DNA of 64,000 bases from Amaurobius ferox (GCA_951213105.1 OX578136.1:71464230-71528229); one strand, 5' to 3'. Counted from the first letter of the stretch, positions 1 to 13,780 are shown. The notes: generated by a model from the sequence alone, not told the origin. Numbers and translations are program-made.

Positions 1-3000
1 AACTCAGTTATTATACTACACAGATCAAGGTGAAAAGATTATGGCGATAAAAGTAGTTTAATAATGATAGATTGGGGAATTTAGCACTATAAAAATTAAC
101 ATGAACTGGTTGGTACGTAATTGTGAAAAGGATCAGAAGCAACAAAAACAAAATTATTCAATAATGCTTATTCCAATAAATGTATATGATAATGTTGCAT
201 TTTAATGAAATTTATTTGTTATTGACTCATTTCATAATTATCTACCATCTGGTTTATTTTAATGTAACTTTTGAACAGCACAATATTCCAGAATGGCTCA
301 TTTTTAAACGAACTTTTCTTGCTTATCAGGACCCTTCTTTTTCATCTAGTGAGTGGGTTCACCAAGTTTGGAGGCATTTCCTTTATTTATTGTTTTTATA
401 GATTGCTTTAAATGAGAATATACTTTAATTTGAAAATCTTTGTATTATTTTACAAAAGCATTAAACAACTTTATGCATTAAAATGTCTTAATTTATTTTA
501 ACTGTTAAATGTGTTTGGAAAATTATTATCTAAGAAATATATTAAAAATATCCCTGTTTCCGTCAACGTTTTTACGATGTGAATTCAATGCCCTCAAACG
601 ATTTCAAATTGTTTTTTCTTGAATAATTTAAGACGTTTACAGAATCTTAAAGCAGGGAACTATAAACGAAATTTTTTTATCTTTATAGATATGCTCGATT
701 ATCATTACACATAACTTACTGTTTCAGAAATAAAGTGCTTCTTCATGCAATCTTTGGAAATAAAATTAGCATAGATACTAAGCATTCTATAGAGTTGTCT
801 CAAAGTATGGTATCTTTCTGATATGTGTGTTTAGTTTTCCACGTAGAATATATAATAGTGCACGTAATTGAATTCAAGCATGGTTTTAACTTCTGAAATG
901 ATAAAAAATAACTTTGTAAAACTTAAATATTATGTTGAAGATTGAAAAAATATATCCTGCATGACATGATTTTCAAATCTGCACGAATATAGCTATCTAT
1001 AAGGTTATTAAATATTATATTAGTACAATATTTTGACTTAATAATATCAATCGAGATTCACATATCTTAATAAAATGCGTTAAATTTATACTAAATCATA
1101 GCTGATTCATAAAAAATTTGTGATTACAAGTTCATAAATATGTCAAATTTTTAAAGATCAATTTTAAAATATCTGAAAGACCCTGATTAAAACATATGAG
1201 ATATATTTAAACTGTTCAACATTTAAGGCTTTAGAGAGCCTTGAACCTATCATCAAAAGGCAGGCAAATATATGACATTGCTGTTACATGGTAAATATAA
1301 TTCATGAAATTACGCACTAAAAATAAATAAAATTTACATAAATCAGTTTATTCAGAGCGACAGGAAATGCATTTAAATTACAAAAGGATCTTTAATTTTG
1401 CCAAACACAGAATTATATAATTTATGTAATTTTTTTATGCAGAACACAGAAAACATTGGCATTAATAAACTTAATCAATATACTTAAGCCTTTCTGTGAC
1501 AGGTACACGTGACAGAACTCCTAAGAATACTATTATTTTCTAAATTTACATTATATTTTTGAAGTGATCATTGTAAATACATTCATATAATAACAAAACA
1601 TCCCAACCAAAATACAAATACTTGTGATTGGAAACCGCTTCCTTAGAAAAATTTTGTAAGTAAAAAATATGCAAAATTAGACTCGTAGATGCAAAAATAT
1701 GCTTTAAGGATGTGATCAGAAAAGAACGAAAGTAATTAAGAGAATGAATAATCATATTTTGAAAAATGCAGGAATAGTCGTTTTGTGAAAAAGGGAGAGA
1801 AAGAGACAGAGAGAGAGAGAGAGAGAGAAATAGAGAAAATGTGATGGACAGATTAAATTATAAAGCAAACGGATTACATATCGGGAATTTTTTGAATGCG
1901 TTTATTTTAGTGAAAATTTACATAGCTTAATGCCATTTTTATCAAATCTCTAGTTTTCAAATTTAGGTGCTCTTTTATCACAAATTTTTGTATAATATTT
2001 TACCAACATACGTTTTGCAACCTATTTTATAACATTTAATTTAAATTATTATATTAAAGTAAATTTTAAATACCTAAATTTTTCAAAATTTGTTAATTAA
2101 AACTTATAAAATAATGCAATTTTCCTACTCTGGTACTGATAACTGCATAAGTGAAATAATAAAATAATGGATACTATTGTAAAATAATAGAAATATCAAT
2201 TTTGTGCATTTAAAGTCAGTGCGCAGAATTATATAACATCGCTTGCATTTACAATTAAATATTAAATTCACGTTGTTTTTATTATGCCATACATATGGTG
2301 ATTGCTTCTTCTATTTTACCATTATGTAAATTATCCACGAAGCCATAAATCCTCAACGTCACCTATAGTAGTAAATCATATCTAGCATTCCACTGAGAAA
2401 TTCATCATTGTCATTTCATGACATTATTAAACGCTATCCCCGTGTGAAGAAATGATAGAAAGGTTGAAACAAAAAAATTGATCGTAGTGAAATACTGCGC
2501 ATTCTCATATAATAAGATTTTGAAACACTTCCTAATATTTATCAAAATTCATGCATCATTCATGGCTCAAAAATATTGGAATTTGTCTAAAATGAAGCAC
2601 CGCATAAATTAGATCCGTCAGTTTGGAAAACAGAAGAGCAAGTTCCTCTTCTAATGAGAAAGAGCACATGCAACATCATCGAAGAGGTTATCTATCATCG
2701 TCAAATGCCGCGCATGCGCACACTATTTTTTTACCTAATAATGAAAGAATGTGCTTAGGCCAATCATTTGTTGAATTTAAGGCTGCTCTGTTTTACATGT
2801 GATAATTAATTTGAAAGAAAATCCAACTAATCGAGTATGTTAAGTGGGAGATATTTATAAATGGATAAAATATTACCTTTTGTAAAGTATCATTAATCTC
2901 CCTGTATGTAATCAATTATGAATATATAATTATTTTTAATATATACTGTTTAGAGTATCTATTACTATGATTACACTAGATGTAAATACGTTAACATCAA

Positions 3001-4726
3001 CCCAGGGAAGCAAAATTATTTTCATTAAAATGATCGTTAATAAATTATTTGATTAGAAAAAAAATTGGATGTCGATACAAATTCCTAAATTGAGTTATAA
3101 GCGTTTGAAATTCATGAACCAAAATACAAATATGAGTAAATTTGTGTATAATTACCCTTTTCAACATACCTTATTGTTACAGATAAAAAATCACTAAATT
3201 AATTCTGCTAGCAGAATTTAAAAGCAAAAAAAATATGTTAATAGATAATTATATACAAATAAACTTGAATTTATAAAATGTATTCACGAATTTGAAATGC
3301 TTATGAGCTTTCATTTTAGAAATTTATTTTCCTGAAATTTTTTAATTGACTTATTAAACGACGATCTTCTGAATATAATAATTTTTGCCTTTCTAAGATT
3401 ATGATAACAGTTACGTCTCTCGTTACAACGTTTTTCAAACTGGTAGTGTGTGTACTTTTACTCGTAAGTAACTAATGCATTATATGCACATCATGAGCAT
3501 CATCATATTAAAACATAATGTATTTTATTATACAGAAAAAAGCAAAATATCTTAGGATACAGAATGTGCTATTCAATATGAACACACAATGCAACTTTAT
3601 GCAACAACTGATAATGTTTCTATGTAATGAAATTAAAATGTATGATGCACACAGTGAAACATTCAACAACAAAATATCTTGCCTTTGGTTCTTTATATGG
3701 ACGAGTAAAAAAAACCTCATCAACACTTATGCAGATAATGACTTTAATTTTAAAGAAAATGGGTTTCTAATTTAACATGCAATCAATTGTTATTATTTCT
3801 ATAAATCACCATAAACATTATGCAACAACTGCATAACGAGTACAACCGCACAGCAAGCATTTCATCAACTACAAAACTATTCCTCTATAACTCGACAGAG
3901 TTCTTTGCTTGTGTTCTGCTGCCCAGCTTCTAATTCGAAATTAAAAGTACAATCTGAAAATAAAACCTCCATTAGGACGTAGCATATCAAGGTTGAAAAA
4001 CAACTTTCATATATTGCATTGGAATATAATTGTTAAAAAAACATTTTTTTTCAACCTTTATATCCTGAGCTTTAACGAAGTCAATTTTTAGATTTAATTT
4101 AACAATAGTTAGAGCCATATTTTAATTTTTTTATGAAGTGCAGTCATTGAACTTGTTTATAATACTCTCGCTACAGCAACCGTTATACTTTTCCCCTAAT
4201 TTTCAATTCTTATAATGGTGCAGTATCTGTCAGTATTAAGCACAAGCAGTCTTAGGCGGTTAGACGGCTCACCTTTGAAAAAACCCTTAACTTTGCAGTA
4301 ACTATGAGATATCGCCAATAATGTTATTTATGGGAAAATTATTGCAGCAGTACCTTGTTGAATCACCTGTTTTATGAACGTATAGGCAGCTGCGATCCGG
4401 CGCCCTCACGCACTTACCTGCTAGACGAGTAGAAAAAAGCTAAAAATAGACATCAGTATTACTGAAGAATGGTGGATAGAACCAATATTGGAGAATTATA
4501 TCGCCGGTGCTATATTCTTTGTGCACGCCAGCACATTCCCGGATAAGGAAAAACAGTCAATTTTAAATAGAAAGAAATAACCGAGTAAGTAATTCCATTT
4601 GACCGGCTGTTTAAAAAATATTAATTCACAATCTGTGTGGCAGTGTTTTACTTTTATATTTAACAACAATGAATGAATAGAATACATTATAAACTTCTTT
4701 TTAAGTTTCACGATTTTAGAAAAGTT
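1..4726. other. Non-coding AT-rich DNA, no gene seen
   Basis: No reading frame here resembles a known protein and none has convincing splice borders. Short ORFs (for example 180-401 +, 1546-1755 -, 3518-3775 +) have compositions expected of random AT-rich sequence. A GA-rich microsatellite at about 1801-1829 is the only clear structure. It may be intergenic or part of a large upstream intron of the EGF/SEA gene; the sequence does not decide. Confidence 0.7.
1801..1829. repeat. (GA)n microsatellite
   Basis: About ten GA dinucleotides in a purine-only run, followed by A-rich sequence. Confidence 0.9.
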
Positions 4727-5104
4727 CACTAAAAAGTAAAAAAAAAATGTTCAGCTATCACAACATTTTTTATCATGTGTGACTACAAATAAAATCTTGA
4801 GGTTCAAATAAAAGAATTATATTCGGAAATCCATAGAATTTTGAGGAACAATAGAAGTGATAACATAGAAATGACGCATATAGGGATTTTACATTCAATT
4901 TATTTAAATCTCTCTTTGACAATTTTTATTTAAAAATTCGTCATTCTTATATATGTCCTTTCTATGTTATCACTTCTATTGTTCTTTAATATTGTTTAAA
5001 TGTCCAAATACAATTCCTTTATGGGCCCCCAAATATTTTATTTTTAGTCACATATGACGAAGTATATTGTGATAGCTTGATTTTACTTTTTACTGCATTT
5101 TATT
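4727..5104. mobile_element. Foldback (MITE-like) element with arms of about 175 bp
   Basis: The left arm (about 4727-4900) and right arm (about 4930-5104) are reverse complements over nearly the whole element. The best-conserved part contains GAACAATAGAAGTGATAACA on the + strand near 4847 and its complement near 4965-4985. Further matching blocks (CACTAAAAAGTAAA, AGCTATCACAA, TATGTGACTA) extend outward to the ends. The arms have diverged by substitutions and small indels, and only about 30 bp lies between them. There is no coding capacity. Most likely a non-autonomous DNA transposon; the family is not identified. Confidence 0.85.
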
Positions 5105-5233
5105 AAATCCGTGTAGCTTAAAATGATTTTTTTTTATATTTTATTTTATAGGCTTTAGTCTCTTACGATTTTGCAAATAAATTTTTTATCAGATATCAAA
5201 TTAAGCCATTTTTATGATAGAATTATAGAGATT

Positions 5234-5236
<3 letters not shown>

Positions 5237-5268
<32 letters not shown>
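5237..5268. repeat. (TA)n microsatellite
   Basis: About sixteen uninterrupted TA dinucleotides. Confidence 0.95.
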
Positions 5269-5272
<4 letters not shown>

Positions 5273-5780
5273 CTTCAATTCATAACTCGCCATGAGCAGC
5301 ATCACGTGTTAAAATTTTACATTGTTATATAGTATATATAGAAACGAAGCTGTATATTGGACCATTTTTGTAACAACAATAGGAACATACATATATAAAG
5401 AGAAAGCAAGAGAGAAGCAAAGCTGAATATTGGATTAATTTTTAATTATCTTATAACAATGCAGTTTTTGCGGTCATTTTGGGCATGACTCGGGGGGTGA
5501 GAATGGGTGGGAATTAACTCAAATTTGATGAAATATTGTATTATCATCGCAAATATGTGTGCAAAATTTCAAGAAAATCGACTAGGTAGAAATGGACTTA
5601 AAATTCATTTCAAGATTTGATCTACACAGACAAACAGAGAAACCGATCTAAATCATGTTGAAAATATCCATGTAAAAAATGAAGATTCTACAGAAAATTA
5701 TTCATGGAACCATTTTCTTTCGCAATTTTTTATAGTTTTTCTGAAATAACTAAAAATTTCATTTTATTATTACTATTACT

Positions 5781-5838
5781 ACAAGTATACTAAGTAAGTA
5801 TACTAAGTAAGTATACAAGTATACTAAGTACAAGTAAC
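5781..5838. repeat. Short tandem repeat of AAGTATACTAAGT
   Basis: Three to four imperfect copies of a unit of about 12-13 bp containing the palindrome GTATAC. Confidence 0.85.
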
Positions 5839-6618
5839 TAGTGCTACAAGTATATGATATTTTATAAACAAAACTTTGTTCACACTAACCACTCATTTTA
5901 AGATTCCAAATTATCTACTACACGAAAAAAAAAGAACTCTTGGACATAAATTCATACTTAGTAGTTTCATACTACGTACACGGACTCGTTAAATACTTAT
6001 TTGTAGATCTTTGTAGTCGATTAACTAAAGCTCAGAAAACAATGAAAAATTGGTATTGTATGGAAGATGACGGTCCAATTTTGATAAATATTACAGACCC
6101 ACCATAATTTAGTATTAAGCCTATCCATCCGATTACAAAATATTCTCTGAAAAACAAAAGATAAACAAAAGCAACTGCATTCTCTATATAAAGATACAAA
6201 GTGTACATAAGTTGAGGAATCGTTTTTACTAGTTTTCGAAAAAGTTAAAAGTTCATAAACTGCACACATCTGCATACGGCTGTTTGATGCGTGACTCAAT
6301 TTCCAAGGGCGTGCGTGCTTGCAGAGTTTTCAAGTTATATGCGTCTGGCGTCGATTACTTTTTGCAGACATCGATGTTCCTTACAAAAGTTACAGGTTGT
6401 AATAGCGAGTTTAGGTATACATTAAAGTTTAGAAGAATAGTCTAATCAACATAGAACAGTGACATAAAAATATCAAAAATATAACTGCATTGTGGATTAT
6501 CCATATTAGGTGATTTATTTTTCTAATAGTTACTAGGGAAAGATCAATTCGGTATTTTTACAGATAATCACCTTATAAGACCAAATGAATTCAGTTTGAA
6601 CGCTTTTGAAAATATTTC

Positions 6619-6646
6619 CTGTGTGTGTGTGTGTCTGTGTGTATGT
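6619..6646. repeat. (GT)n microsatellite, interrupted
   Basis: A GT run with one C and one A interruption. Confidence 0.9.
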
Positions 6647-7132
6647 GCTATCAAGGTATAGGCATGATAACTCAGTAAAGAATATTACTAAAATGGCGTG
6701 TGTACTTACATTATGTGAAAAACAAGAGTTACGTAGAATTTTAGTAATTCTCGTAATTAGAACATAAATGATTCAAATTTCAAGATTTTTATTGCATTAT
6801 TGACTATAAAAAACAAAATTATATAATGGCATTTAACGGTATTTGAGGTAATTGGTAATTTGAACTAAGCTATGGATGTTATTTGAATCATAATAGTTTT
6901 TATTAACGGATAAGTCAAATGCATTTGTTAATGTCACTAAAGTATTGACAAATTGGAAGTATAAACTCTTAGATAATTTTTACAAAATATTTTAAAAGAA
7001 TAACTTGATTACGAAATTACGAAATCTAAAAGTGATACATATTTATAGTAATGAATAATAATGATAGTAATTTATAGTAATGATAGTAATGAAACTGTGC
7101 ATGCAAACACCCGTCTACCGAATATGCAAATG

Positions 7133-8441
7133 ATCAAAAATTCGCAACCAATGAAAGAATTGTCGGAACTACAGCGCATTGAAACTGAGCACCATGGTGG
7201 TGTATATAAGGAGCTAACCTCACTTTTAGGAACAAAACGTGCAGCGGATTTCAATTGCGTATACGTACCTTGATTATAACAATGCCTCGTCGGCGAATTC
7301 GCGGCCACTACTAGCATATGAAGGAGTTTAAAAGAGGGCGTGCGGTCGGACTGCATGAGGTTGTGTAGGCACACCGACGAATCACTCGGCATTTGGGTAA
7401 AAGCGATGGAGCAATTAGACTATATTGGCAAGAATAGGACCGGAATGGCAGATTTCAACGGCAAGCGGACGGCCTAGAGCGACGACATAATGGGAAGATA
7501 GAAAGGTTGTCAGAGCAGCTGTGACAGCAAGAGATTCGTCGTTATCAACCATCCAACATGTGACAAACACGAAAGTGACCACCCGGACCATTAATAGAAG
7601 ACTACGGGAGTGGAATTTATACTCGCGGTGACCATTACGCCGGATACCACTGTCCAGTGTACACCATTAACAGTGATTGCAATGGTGCCGGCTCCGATCA
7701 ACGTGGAATTGGTCGGATTGGGAACGAATTGTCTTCAGTGATGAGTCCCGTTTCGAACTGAGTCCCGACGACCAGCGAAGAGGAGTTTGGAGACAGACCG
7801 GATATCGTCAGGATCTTTCTCTTACTCTCACACCCCACAGGGCCCGACAACAGGGAGTTATGGTCTGTGGTGCCATTTCGTTTGATAGCCGGACCCCTTT
7901 GATAGTCCTCTGTGGCACCTTCACAGAAGAGCAGTACGTTGCCGACATTCTAAGATCCGTTGTATTGCCATTCCTTTTGTGATACCCCGGGCTAACTTAA
8001 CTTTTCAGCAAGATAATGCCAGGTCCCACACGGCATACATCTCTACTGATTGTTTGCGTGCTTACGAGACACTTACTTTGCCAGCCAGCTCCCCAGATCT
8101 ATTGAGCACATTTAGGCTGAGATGGGACGTCGCCTGCCACAATCTTAGAATGTAGACGGATTGTCTCGTCAGTTGGAGGCCATTTGGTACTGCATCCCTC
8201 AGAACACCATCAGGCAACACCATCAGACATCAACGTCACATCGAGTAGCATCTTGTATCAAGGCCAGAGGTGAACCAACGCCATATTGAAGTGCTCATGT
8301 TGTGTAGATCTTTCAGTGCAATAAATGATCCAATTGTTCTGAAATTTTAATCATTTCTTTTTCTGTACATCCGCATTACACGTATCAAATTTTGTCTCAT
8401 TTGAATAATTCTTTCTTGGTGCGGCGATTTTTTGTCTTAGA
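7133..8441 (+). mobile_element. Tc1-family DNA transposon, decayed
   Basis: A roughly 1.3-kb element bracketed by diverged terminal inverted repeats. The left end (about 7133-7170, with TCAAAAATTCGC and AACCAATGAAAGAATT) matches the reverse complement of the right end (about 8401-8441, with AATTCTTTC and GCGGCGATTTTTTG). Between them lies a transposase pseudogene at the usual Tc1 position and length. Stop codons, small deletions and worn ends indicate an old, immobile copy. Confidence 0.85.
7282..8289 (+). pseudogene. Tc1 transposase pseudogene (DDE/D type)
   Basis: Starts at an ATG (7282) with MPRRRIRGH, a typical Tc1 N-terminus, and ends at a stop after a P-T-P-Y tail resembling the usual ARGG-x-T-x-Y terminus. 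It spans about 336 codons, against roughly 340 for the family. The catalytic core is recognisable: FSDESRF supplies the first aspartate (7740), QQDNAR the second (about 8012), and an SPDL...IEH segment near 8093-8112 the third acidic residue. An in-frame stop lies soon after the start (near 7310), further stops lie in the helix-turn-helix half, and a small deletion disrupts the SPDL-NPIE segment. The longest open piece is 7677-7982. It cannot encode active transposase. Family assignment is certain; the subfamily is not determined. Confidence 0.93.
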
Positions 8442-11411
8442 GTGTATTATACTCCAAGCTCAATAACGAGGAACTATATTCGAATGAAAACATTAAGATG
8501 CAATATAAAGGAAATGTGCCTAACAATCCTACAAATGCTATATCTAGTGTCCGATCTTAACTTTGTAAATTCAATTTACAGAATTGACTGGTAATCGACC
8601 AAATTACATGACATATAATATTCTTGTCGTCAATAACTTAAACAATCAAAGCGATGTTCACCCTATACCCTAATTTTAATGTATACTGTAATAATATAAC
8701 TTTTTTCAAAATTAAAAAAGATGATCTAAAATATATTTAGAATACAATTAAATTTTACTGCGTTGAACTTAAGATATACGCTGTTAATTAGTGTCATTTT
8801 CCTTGAATACTTTTATAAATCTCAAAACAAAAGTAATCAAACGATATTTTTTCTAACTGACAAAAGATAAGATCTTATTAATGTAGTTGGAAGAGTTTCA
8901 TTTACTTAATTAAATAATACATAAAATGATTATTTATTAAATGCAGTTAGCATATTTGTTTCTTATAAAATCTATCAAAATTTTTTGCAGCGCACTTAAA
9001 ATACTGTGTCTTTAGTTTGAACCCAAATATATTAAACATTATGAAGCGCGTAAAAATCCAAATTTTTTAATTCTAGTAATAGTTAAAGTTCTATTACTAA
9101 TATTTTAATTAAATAGCATATCTTAAGATAATTAAAACTTTTTTAATCTGCCAAAAATTCAAATTGTATATTATCTACCCAGCGAAAGTTTTTTTTTATT
9201 TTTCTTTAGCTTATATGTCCACTAACTGGTATTCATTTAATATTTTTATTTGCATTATAAAGGAAATTTAACTATCATAGAAAAGTCTATTGTATCCAGC
9301 AAATAACTTTATAGGTCAACAAATTTAATATATTGTGAATAAAAATAACCCAAATATGATTTCTTATTATGTCGCTGAAAATCAACGGATTTTATTTAAT
9401 ACCAGTAAAATAATCATACCAAGTTGCTTGAAAATTTATCACATATTTCTTTATTTCTGAAGAAAAATCTGAAAATTGAAAGCCTTCATTTTGTCTGCTC
9501 TGTTATACCCTTCAATGGATGACTTTCTTTTTAAGGCGGGTGAGCTTCGGCTCTGTAATTATGCACCCACCTCTCAAAGGCCTGCCGCATGTGAGTTGGG
9601 TGATGAGATGCTAGGTAACCTGGGTTACTAAGTGGCTTCCTCTCATTTCTACATTTTCATGAACTCCTTTAACAGGCCAGATTTTATTACCTGTCCGGTA
9701 AAAAAAATCGTTCAGTCAACCACGTCTCTGTAGTTACGATTATATTAAATGAAATATTTATATATGAGGCACGCTTTAAAATCTGCTATGGCTCACGCTA
9801 CTCGAAGCGGATAGCCTTTATTAACCTTGCTGATTCTCCCCAAAAATAATAATCATCGACTGACATAAATATATAAAATTTTATACCATTTGCTAACTTT
9901 GTTTCTGAGATACTGCTCTCTTATGTTTATTTACAGAGAAGCAAATACATATATAGTTGTAAAAAAAAGTTTATTCGTATACAGGAATGCTTGAAACATG
10001 TAAATCCATCAAAATACCAAAGTCCTACTATTCATTCCCTTCCAAAGCATTCATTTCCATGTACTATGGGAAGTAAAAATACGGAAAGTAAGAAGTTCGG
10101 GAAGTAAACATTGTTTAAAACGGAGAGATTTATAATGGTTTTGCCATGATTAACCACCAGAAATTTTCTTACTGTATTCCCACTTTTCTTTTCTTTTATT
10201 TTCCAAGAAGTTTACCTTTATCCACATTTTTGACAGAGCAATTCATCATAGTCTCCTATGCATCGCTCCCAATTCTTTTTCCTCCCGTTCTAAAAATATC
10301 TGTGGGAATCTCAAGCAAATCAACTGCGGCTGTCTTCTTAATGCTTCTAAAATAATATCTAAAAAGAAGGTGACAGCTAGGGTGCCAGTTATTCTCCGAT
10401 TTTTATTCTAGTCGGCTACATAACCGAACCGGCAATATTGATTTAATTGCTTCCTAAAATATAAAAAAGGAAAATGTTAAATGTAAAATTCAGTTTCAAA
10501 ACACATGTTCTTTAAAACAGAAAACATGTTTGCTGCTGTACTCTATCTGCATATTTGAGAATTAATGATATGCATTATGCATTTATTGGTTGTTTAAGGA
10601 ATATAGTTCAATTTCATGCATAAAACATTGAAATGCAGCCTGTGCTTTATAACTGAAAATTTATACTTATCTTTATTTAATTGTATCTATAGTTTGTTTT
10701 GCTTTTGTGTTAAAACTAACATTTCTGTATTCACAAAACTCGGCGTTTCCACCCAACATTCCCAAAGTTAGGATTATGCTCCCATTGTGGATGACAGCAT
10801 ATTGGGACTGGTTTTGCAATTGTTATATATTTAACAGCATTAATCGCTGTTGCGCGCAATAGCAACAAGAACGCGCTCAGTGCACACTTACAAAATTGGT
10901 CTTACTATGTGGCCAGCTTTAATTGTTTTTAAATTTCATCTCATGACCAATGAGGTTATAACTGATACGTGTAAAACAGTTATATGGGAGCCCTGAATTT
11001 GTCGGTTCTTATGAAAGTTCTAAATATGAATCATGTTGTACAAGTTTTTTTGCTGGCATTGCAGTTATAGGTTAATCCGCGTGCAAAACCGTTCTAAGGA
11101 TGTTGTTATCGACAGCGAGAGCGATCCAAACATTTCAACTGTTAAATTATTAATTAAAGACTACCTTATGTAATCTAACTCATGCTTCTTAAAAACATAA
11201 CTGACATCTCTTTAGGTAAGAGCTCATGCATAACTGTAATTTTTTTATTGTATATATTAGAAGTTTTTCACATCCCTTTTGTAAACTCATCTTGTACATT
11301 TTTATAAGAATCCACATCCCTTTTTTGGAATTCATCTAGAAAAATCCCAGTGGTACATCTATCTGTAACCATACAGATGGTACCATAATCAACGTTTTAT
11401 TAACTGTACAT
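8442..11411. other. Non-coding DNA, no gene seen
   Basis: AT-rich, with an island of higher GC at about 9530-9720 that contains short palindromes (for example around ACCTGGGTTAC) and may be an unidentified repeat. No exon-like coding segment or domain was recognised. The ORF at 10146-10355 looks like chance. Confidence 0.6.
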
Positions 11412-12083
11412 TATAAAGGGTGTCCCAAAATTCACGCAAGATTTAAATTTTGCGCCATTTGTGCGATAAAGTGTTGGCAACGAAAAAAAAAAAATAGCGT
11501 GGCAACTGACAGTCTAGGGTTACTAAAAATGGAGCGCTACACGAAAGAACAACGAGTTTTCATTATTGAGCAATACTTTAAAAATAATCTATCGCGACAT
11601 GATAATCCAGTTTTTTGTGCCTAAATTGCAAGATATGGATGTGGACGACATGTGGTTTTAACAGCCTCATGCCATACAGCCCGAGAAACAATTCAATTAC
11701 TGCATGAGTCATTTCCTGGTCGTGCAATTTCCTGTTTTAGTGATCAGAAATGGCCGCCCAGATCATGCGATTTAATGCCGTTGGATATTTTTCTTTGGGG
11801 TCTAAGGTTTATGCCAGCAATCCCACGACCACTCATGCCTTGAAGACGGAAATTAAAGCGCTGTATCACCGAAATTCAGCCACATTTATGCAAAACGGTC
11901 ATGGAAAATTCCAACAAAAGAGTGCGTATGTGCCAGCAAAGCCGTGGAGGCCATTTACTCGATATGCTATTTCATACATAACCCTATACTGTATGCTTTA
12001 TGAATCAATAAAAAAATTACAATTTTTATTTATAAACCTGTGTTTTCTATCTTCTTGCGCGAATTTTGGAACACCCTATATAA
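11412..12083 (+). mobile_element. TIR transposon, internally deleted copy
   Basis: The ends are close inverted repeats. Left (11414-11442) begins AAAGGGTGTCCCAAAATTC and right (12050-12081) is the complement of TAGGGTGTTCCAAAATTCGC; both continue into GCAAGA, and both are flanked by TA-rich sequence consistent with TA target duplication. At about 670 bp it is roughly half the length of a complete element, and the middle of the transposase is missing. Tc1/mariner-superfamily membership is inferred from the ends and the protein remnants. Confidence 0.88.
11529..11985 (+). pseudogene. Transposase remnant of the 11.4-12.1 kb element
   Basis: The N-terminal piece starts at an ATG (11529) with MERYTKEQRVFIIEQYF, the charged start typical of DUF4817-type helix-turn-helix proteins associated with mariner-like elements. 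After about 20 codons the frame is lost near a deletion. A later piece (about 11652-11843) retains an R-A-I-S-C-F...WPPRSCDLMPLDIFLWG segment, matching the 'WPPRSPDLTPLDFFLWG' class of C-terminal DDE(D) motif. The tail (about 11835-11985) resembles the usual KTEI...YV-x-A-K terminus. Frameshifts separate the segments, so no functional protein is made. Confidence 0.85.
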
Positions 12084-13584
12084 TGTCTACTTAAACTGTA
12101 GAAGAATATGTTTTAGTCCCTGTGTCCAAACTGATAGAGCCATAACTGACTATGCAAAAATATGTGATGTGAATCACACTTGTAACATATATTCTTTACA
12201 GTTATCACATGTAATACATAATTTTGTGCATTGAAGCCTCAAAATGCATAATTTTGTTAACAAACTTTCTAAAAGATTTCTAGAAACGAGTAAATCGCCT
12301 AAAAGAAAAATTCTTATATTTATACACATATTAAAAATCCATAACCGTATACTATTTGAATCTATATTCTTATAACTATAAATAATTCAGATTTTATATT
12401 TACATATTTAGCATATAAAAATGTTATAAAATTAATGTAGAGATAGGCAATCATGTTCTCCAGCAATATGGAGTTCAGAAAGTGTTCAAGGTTGAATTTG
12501 CGCTGCCGTTTAAATTCTACATCAAATTGTAAGTGGAGGTGTAGGTATCTCCCTTAAACAAATTTGAAGATCAATCCCAACAAATACGTAAATTTATAAA
12601 TAGTATTTCCCATTAAAAGTATTTAAAATATCTTAATTTTTTATTTCAGCACGATTCTGCTATATTTAAATGCAGAAATATTAAAATTGTGTATTTAAAT
12701 AGGAAACTCAATAATTACGTGTTTAATGTCAACTTACCGAAATAAATAAATTAAATAAATAATAATTAAATAATTATATAAATTTACCGAAATTATAGCA
12801 ACAATTTAATCATTATTAATAAGCTACTGAACTTAAATATTATGTTAAAATGTATATACTTAGATGACAAAAACCGATAAATAAAACTCTAGATTTTGTA
12901 CCGAAAAATGCTTAGTGATTTAAAAAATTCTGATTATTTGAACTAAAGATACGAAACCTTATTATTTACAACCATACAATTTGCCATTAACATCGCCAAA
13001 CTGATAGAGATAATACATCAATAATTCTTGCAATGCATTCTTCCCGCCAAACAATCACCCGAACCCCTCGCAATTTATGTTCTTCCAGATGAAGATATTC
13101 ATTTTACCCACCATACTTGATAATAATGATTCATAATTACCACAATATATATCCCGCACTTAAAGTATCTTTGAATTATTGGAATCACAACCAGAGTATC
13201 AATCATCCACCCTGGCTATGAAACAAAAATTCCAAATGTTTCCAGATTGAACGTTCTCAGTGGTATTGGATTACAGCATTAAAGTATAGAAGAAATAAAT
13301 TAACACCAATAGATGTTTTGTTTCCCATTAAACCCTTATAGATTATTGCATTCGATGTCTGTGGGATATATAAGGTCTCTTAGAAAATTGGTTTAGTGAA
13401 GATGAATGGGAATCAATATTATTTTTTTTTCATTAATTTACGTAAGAGATGGTGGTCTTGGCAGTTTTGTATTGATTATATTAGACTTTTTAAGCCATTT
13501 GTTTCGAGCTTATCTAAATTGGAAAATGTGTCTTTTGATCTTATGTCATTCATTTCATATGACTTGATGTTACTTTTTGCTATG

Positions 13585-13738
13585 ATATATGTCATTATCA
13601 TATATGTCATATATATCATATGTGTCATATATGTCATATATCATATATGTCACATATCATATATATCATATATGTCATTATATCATATATGCCATATATC
13701 ATATATCATATATGATATATGTCATATATGTCATATAT
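13585..13738. repeat. Minisatellite of ATATGTCATATATCAT-type words
   Basis: A run of about 150 bp built from permutations of CATATATGTCATATATCAT. Most words are self-complementary, so the tract can form many alternative hairpins. Apparent coding through it (13396-13785) is an artefact of the repeat. Confidence 0.9.
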
Positions 13739-13780
13739 CAATAGATGTCATATTTGATGCTCAAAATATGACATCTATTG
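13739..13780. repeat. Perfect 17-bp inverted repeat (hairpin)
   Basis: CAATAGATGTCATATTT (13739-13755) is perfectly complementary to 13764-13780 across an 8-base loop. It abuts the palindromic minisatellite on its right side and may be part of the same expansion. Confidence 0.9.

Larger units (their letters stand above)
5269..7132. other. Non-coding DNA with short repeats
   Basis: No gene seen. It holds a short tandem repeat (5781-5838) and a GT microsatellite (6619-6646). A stretch near 5545-5660 combines GCAAAATTTCAAGAAAATCG with a run of ACAGACAAACAGAGA; a similar CAAATTTC-plus-CAGACAGA layout occurs at about 22460-22560 and probably marks decayed interspersed repeats. The minus-strand ORF at 6021-6299 has no recognisable domain. 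Confidence 0.6.

Noticed and set aside
6021..6299. 92-codon minus-strand ORF with several cysteines
   Set aside because: The cysteine spacing fits no known extracellular module, there is no signal peptide, and no splice sites connect it to anything.
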